Made by a program: the position numbers and the translations under genes. Shown here piece after piece: positions 62,836 to 64,000 of a DNA stretch of 64,000 nt. The notes under the pieces are model-generated. The model made no database searches, had not been told where the DNA came from, and saw nothing but the letters and a program-made list of their open reading frames with translations. The stretch lies in contig CAZOJI010000014.1 in the NCBI GenBank assembly GCA_964580055.1, positions 1 through 64,000 of the forward strand, written 5' to 3'. Position 1 is the stretch's first letter; the number at the start of each line of letters is the position of its first letter. Source of the DNA: JBDGYW01 sp964580055. Its GTDB lineage: Bacteria > Gemmatimonadota > Gemmatimonadetes > Gemmatimonadales > GWC2-71-9.

Positions 62836-63585
62836 CTACATGTATTGGCCGCCGTCGACCTTGATGACCTCACCCGTGACGTGGCGCGACTTGTCCGAAC
62901 ACAGGAACGCCACGACGTAGGCACATTCCTCCGGGGTCGCAAATCTGCCGACCGAGGTTTCATCCATCGCAGCCGCGAGGAACTCCTGAGGAATGTTGTA
63001 GGCCATGTCGGTCATCACCATTCCCGGCGCGACGACATTCACGTTCACGTTGAACTTGCCCAGCTCCTTGGCAAGCGATTTGCTCATGGCGATCTCACCG
63101 CCTTTCGAGGCAGCATAGTTCGACTGCGCGAACTTGCCCCTCAGACCGTTGATCGACGAGATGTTCACGATCTTGCCGCCCTTTTGTTCCTTGAAGACTT
63201 GCGCGGCCGCCTTGTTGTAGTTGAAGTAACCCTTGAGGTTCACGTTGATCACCGTGTCCCACTGCTCCTCGGACATCTTCCAGATTACGCCATCCCAATT
63301 GATGCCGGCATTGCACACCATGACGTCCAGCCGTCCGAACTCCTTGACCACCGTGTCCACCATGTTCTGCGCGTCATCGTAGCTGGACACGTCCGCCTGG
63401 ACGGCCAGCCCCTTGCGCCCCATCGCCTCAGCCTTGGCGACCACCTCTTTCGCCTCGGCGTCATGACGACGGTAGTTGATGGCGATGTTACAGCCCTCCT
63501 CCGCCAGTACGAGGGCTATGGCCGAGCCGATTCCCAGGCTGCCGCCCGTCACGATGGCGTTCTTTCCTTCCAAGCCCAGATCCAT
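62836..63585 (-). CDS. Short-chain dehydrogenase/reductase
   Basis: The product is 249 aa, a classical SDR. It has the nucleotide motif TGGSLGIGSAIA (T-G-x3-G-x-G), NAGIN, the catalytic Ser in NISSIN and Tyr-x3-Lys in YAASKGG, and the C-terminal FLCSDKSRHVTGEVIKVDGG. Arg residues after the second strand (NYRRHDAE) hint at NADP(H). It lies between BamA and the thiolase, so it may be the 3-hydroxyacyl-CoA or 6-hydroxycyclohexene-carbonyl-CoA dehydrogenase. Known BamQ enzymes belong to the zinc ADH family, so the latter is less sure. Confidence 0.9.
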   Translation of the reverse strand: MDLGLEGKNAIVTGGSLGIGSAIALVLAEEGCNIAINYRRHDAEAKEVVAKAEAMGRKGLAVQADVSSYDDAQNMVDTVVKEFGRLDVMVCNAGINWDGVIWKMSEEQWDTVINVNLKGYFNYNKAAAQVFKEQKGGKIVNISSINGLRGKFAQSNYAASKGGEIAMSKSLAKELGKFNVNVNVVAPGMVMTDMAYNIPQEFLAAAMDETSVGRFATPEECAYVVAFLCSDKSRHVTGEVIKVDGGQYM

Positions 63586-63623
63586 ACGTGCCTTCTTCCT
63601 CTAGATTTTTTGGTGCGGTTGCG

Positions 63624-64000
63624 TCAGTCGTTCTGATACTGTGGCGATACCGCCCGGATCAGTTCGTCGTCCCACGGATGGCCTTCGGCCAGCATCCGAC
63701 GCAGCTTGATGAAGTCCACTTCTCGGTTGCCCTTCGGTCCCTCGTTGAAAGCCCTGAATCCGGCTTTGGCTTCGGTCATCATGTTGAGCGAAAGCCACTC
63801 GCGGTTGGTACCGTTGTTGGTATCCCAGAACACCTGCTTGTGCTTGCGCAGGCTGCTGATCGTCTTGGAGACGCAGTTGGGCATGAGCATGAGTATCTTG
63901 GTGCACAATGCTTCGACGGCCTCGTCGAGCTTGCTCAAGTTCGTCTCGGCCTTACCGAGCAATTCCTTGCCGGCGTCCTTGGCGTCTCCGGTCTTGAAAT
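63624..64000 (-). CDS. bamA: 6-oxocyclohex-1-ene-1-carbonyl-CoA hydrolase C-terminus (BamA/Oah), partial
   Basis: Only the last ~125 codons are in the window; the frame stays open to the edge and the start lies beyond it. A start called inside (TTG at 63962) would be artificial. The C-terminal helical segment reads LMPNCVSKTISSLRKHK, NREWLSLNMMTEAKAGF, then RAFNEGPKGNREVDF and LLAEG-like residues. This matches, from memory, the characteristic end of ring-opening BamA/Oah proteins, marker enzymes of anaerobic benzoyl-CoA degradation. It is followed by SDR, thiolase, DUF35 and crotonase genes in one direction. Confidence 0.8.
   Translation of the reverse strand, partial: FKTGDAKDAGKELLGKAETNLSKLDEAVEALCTKILMLMPNCVSKTISSLRKHKQVFWDTNNGTNREWLSLNMMTEAKAGFRAFNEGPKGNREVDFIKLRRMLAEGHPWDDELIRAVSPQYQND

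Noticed and set aside
63624..63962. Complete 112-aa protein starting at TTG 63962
   Set aside because: The frame continues open to the window edge and the sequence is only the C-terminal part of a BamA-like hydrolase.

Overview
The window is a roughly 58% GC (by eye), gene-dense stretch from a diderm bacterium: it encodes lipoproteins, an outer-membrane barrel-like protein and a monofunctional murein transglycosylase. The metabolic genes are those of an anaerobe or facultative anaerobe that uses aromatic acids through benzoyl-CoA. I cannot place the phylum from sequence alone. The set of large secreted peptidases (M14, M28, S33) is compatible with Gemmatimonadota-type or related lineages, but that is a guess.

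Layout. 1-6.2 kb: tRNA-Lys, a 19-unit degenerate 21-bp repeat array, a G-quadruplex-prone tract, yjbQ, an M19 dipeptidase with a sodium symporter and its small membrane partner, and a hybrid histidine kinase. 6.3-11.1 kb: an unknown protein behind a possible Shine-Dalgarno switch, a small membrane protein and two tandem MoeA paralogues (one with a periplasmic-binding-like C-terminus). 11.7-19.8 kb: hdrC-hdrB-hdrA-mvhD-metV-metF, an electron-bifurcating-type methylene-tetrahydrofolate reductase set whose HdrA carries an inserted GltD/NfnB-like NAD(P)H module. 20.0-28.4 kb: a TetR regulator translationally coupled to bamBCDEF-like genes, i.e. a class II (tungsten) benzoyl-CoA reductase set. The last gene, bamF, has an in-frame UGA exactly where its paralogue in this window has cysteine, followed by a SECIS-like hairpin: a selenoprotein that ordinary ORF calling truncates. 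28.4-41.4 kb, opposite strand: one unit of about 13 kb running from a 65-aa cysteine-rich protein through NuoE-, NuoF-GltD- and NuoG-like proteins (bamGHI-like), a glutamate-synthase-like flavoprotein, two PEP-synthase-like ATP-grasp proteins and a glutamate-dehydrogenase-like protein with a substituted catalytic lysine. A sigma-54-type promoter and a perfect upstream palindrome precede it, and an NtrC-type regulator plus soluble kinase lie just beyond.

45.7-55.5 kb holds a metallophosphoesterase, a vestige of a bamF-like gene, and secreted hydrolases with cell-wall genes. 55.8-58.5 kb is tupABC (tungstate uptake). 58.8-60.3 kb has an outer-membrane barrel-like protein and a broken multiheme-cytochrome relic. 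60.4-64.0 kb has a crotonase resembling dienoyl-CoA hydratase (BamR/Dch), a DUF35 protein, a thiolase, an SDR dehydrogenase and the C-terminus of a 6-oxocyclohexenecarbonyl-CoA hydrolase (BamA/Oah), cut by the window edge.

These parts make a coherent picture. Tungstate uptake and MoeA supply the W-pterin of BamB. BamBC would reduce benzoyl-CoA with electrons lifted by the BamDEF/GHI machinery (HdrA-, MvhD- and NuoEFG-like). The crotonase and BamA would hydrate and open the ring. The HdrABC-MvhD-MetVF set links one-carbon metabolism to the same low-potential electron pool. The least explained part is the block of PEP-synthase-like, nucleotidyltransferase, glutamate-synthase-like and altered glutamate-dehydrogenase-like proteins co-transcribed with the electron-input subunits. 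One of them shares its sensor domain with the adjacent histidine kinase.
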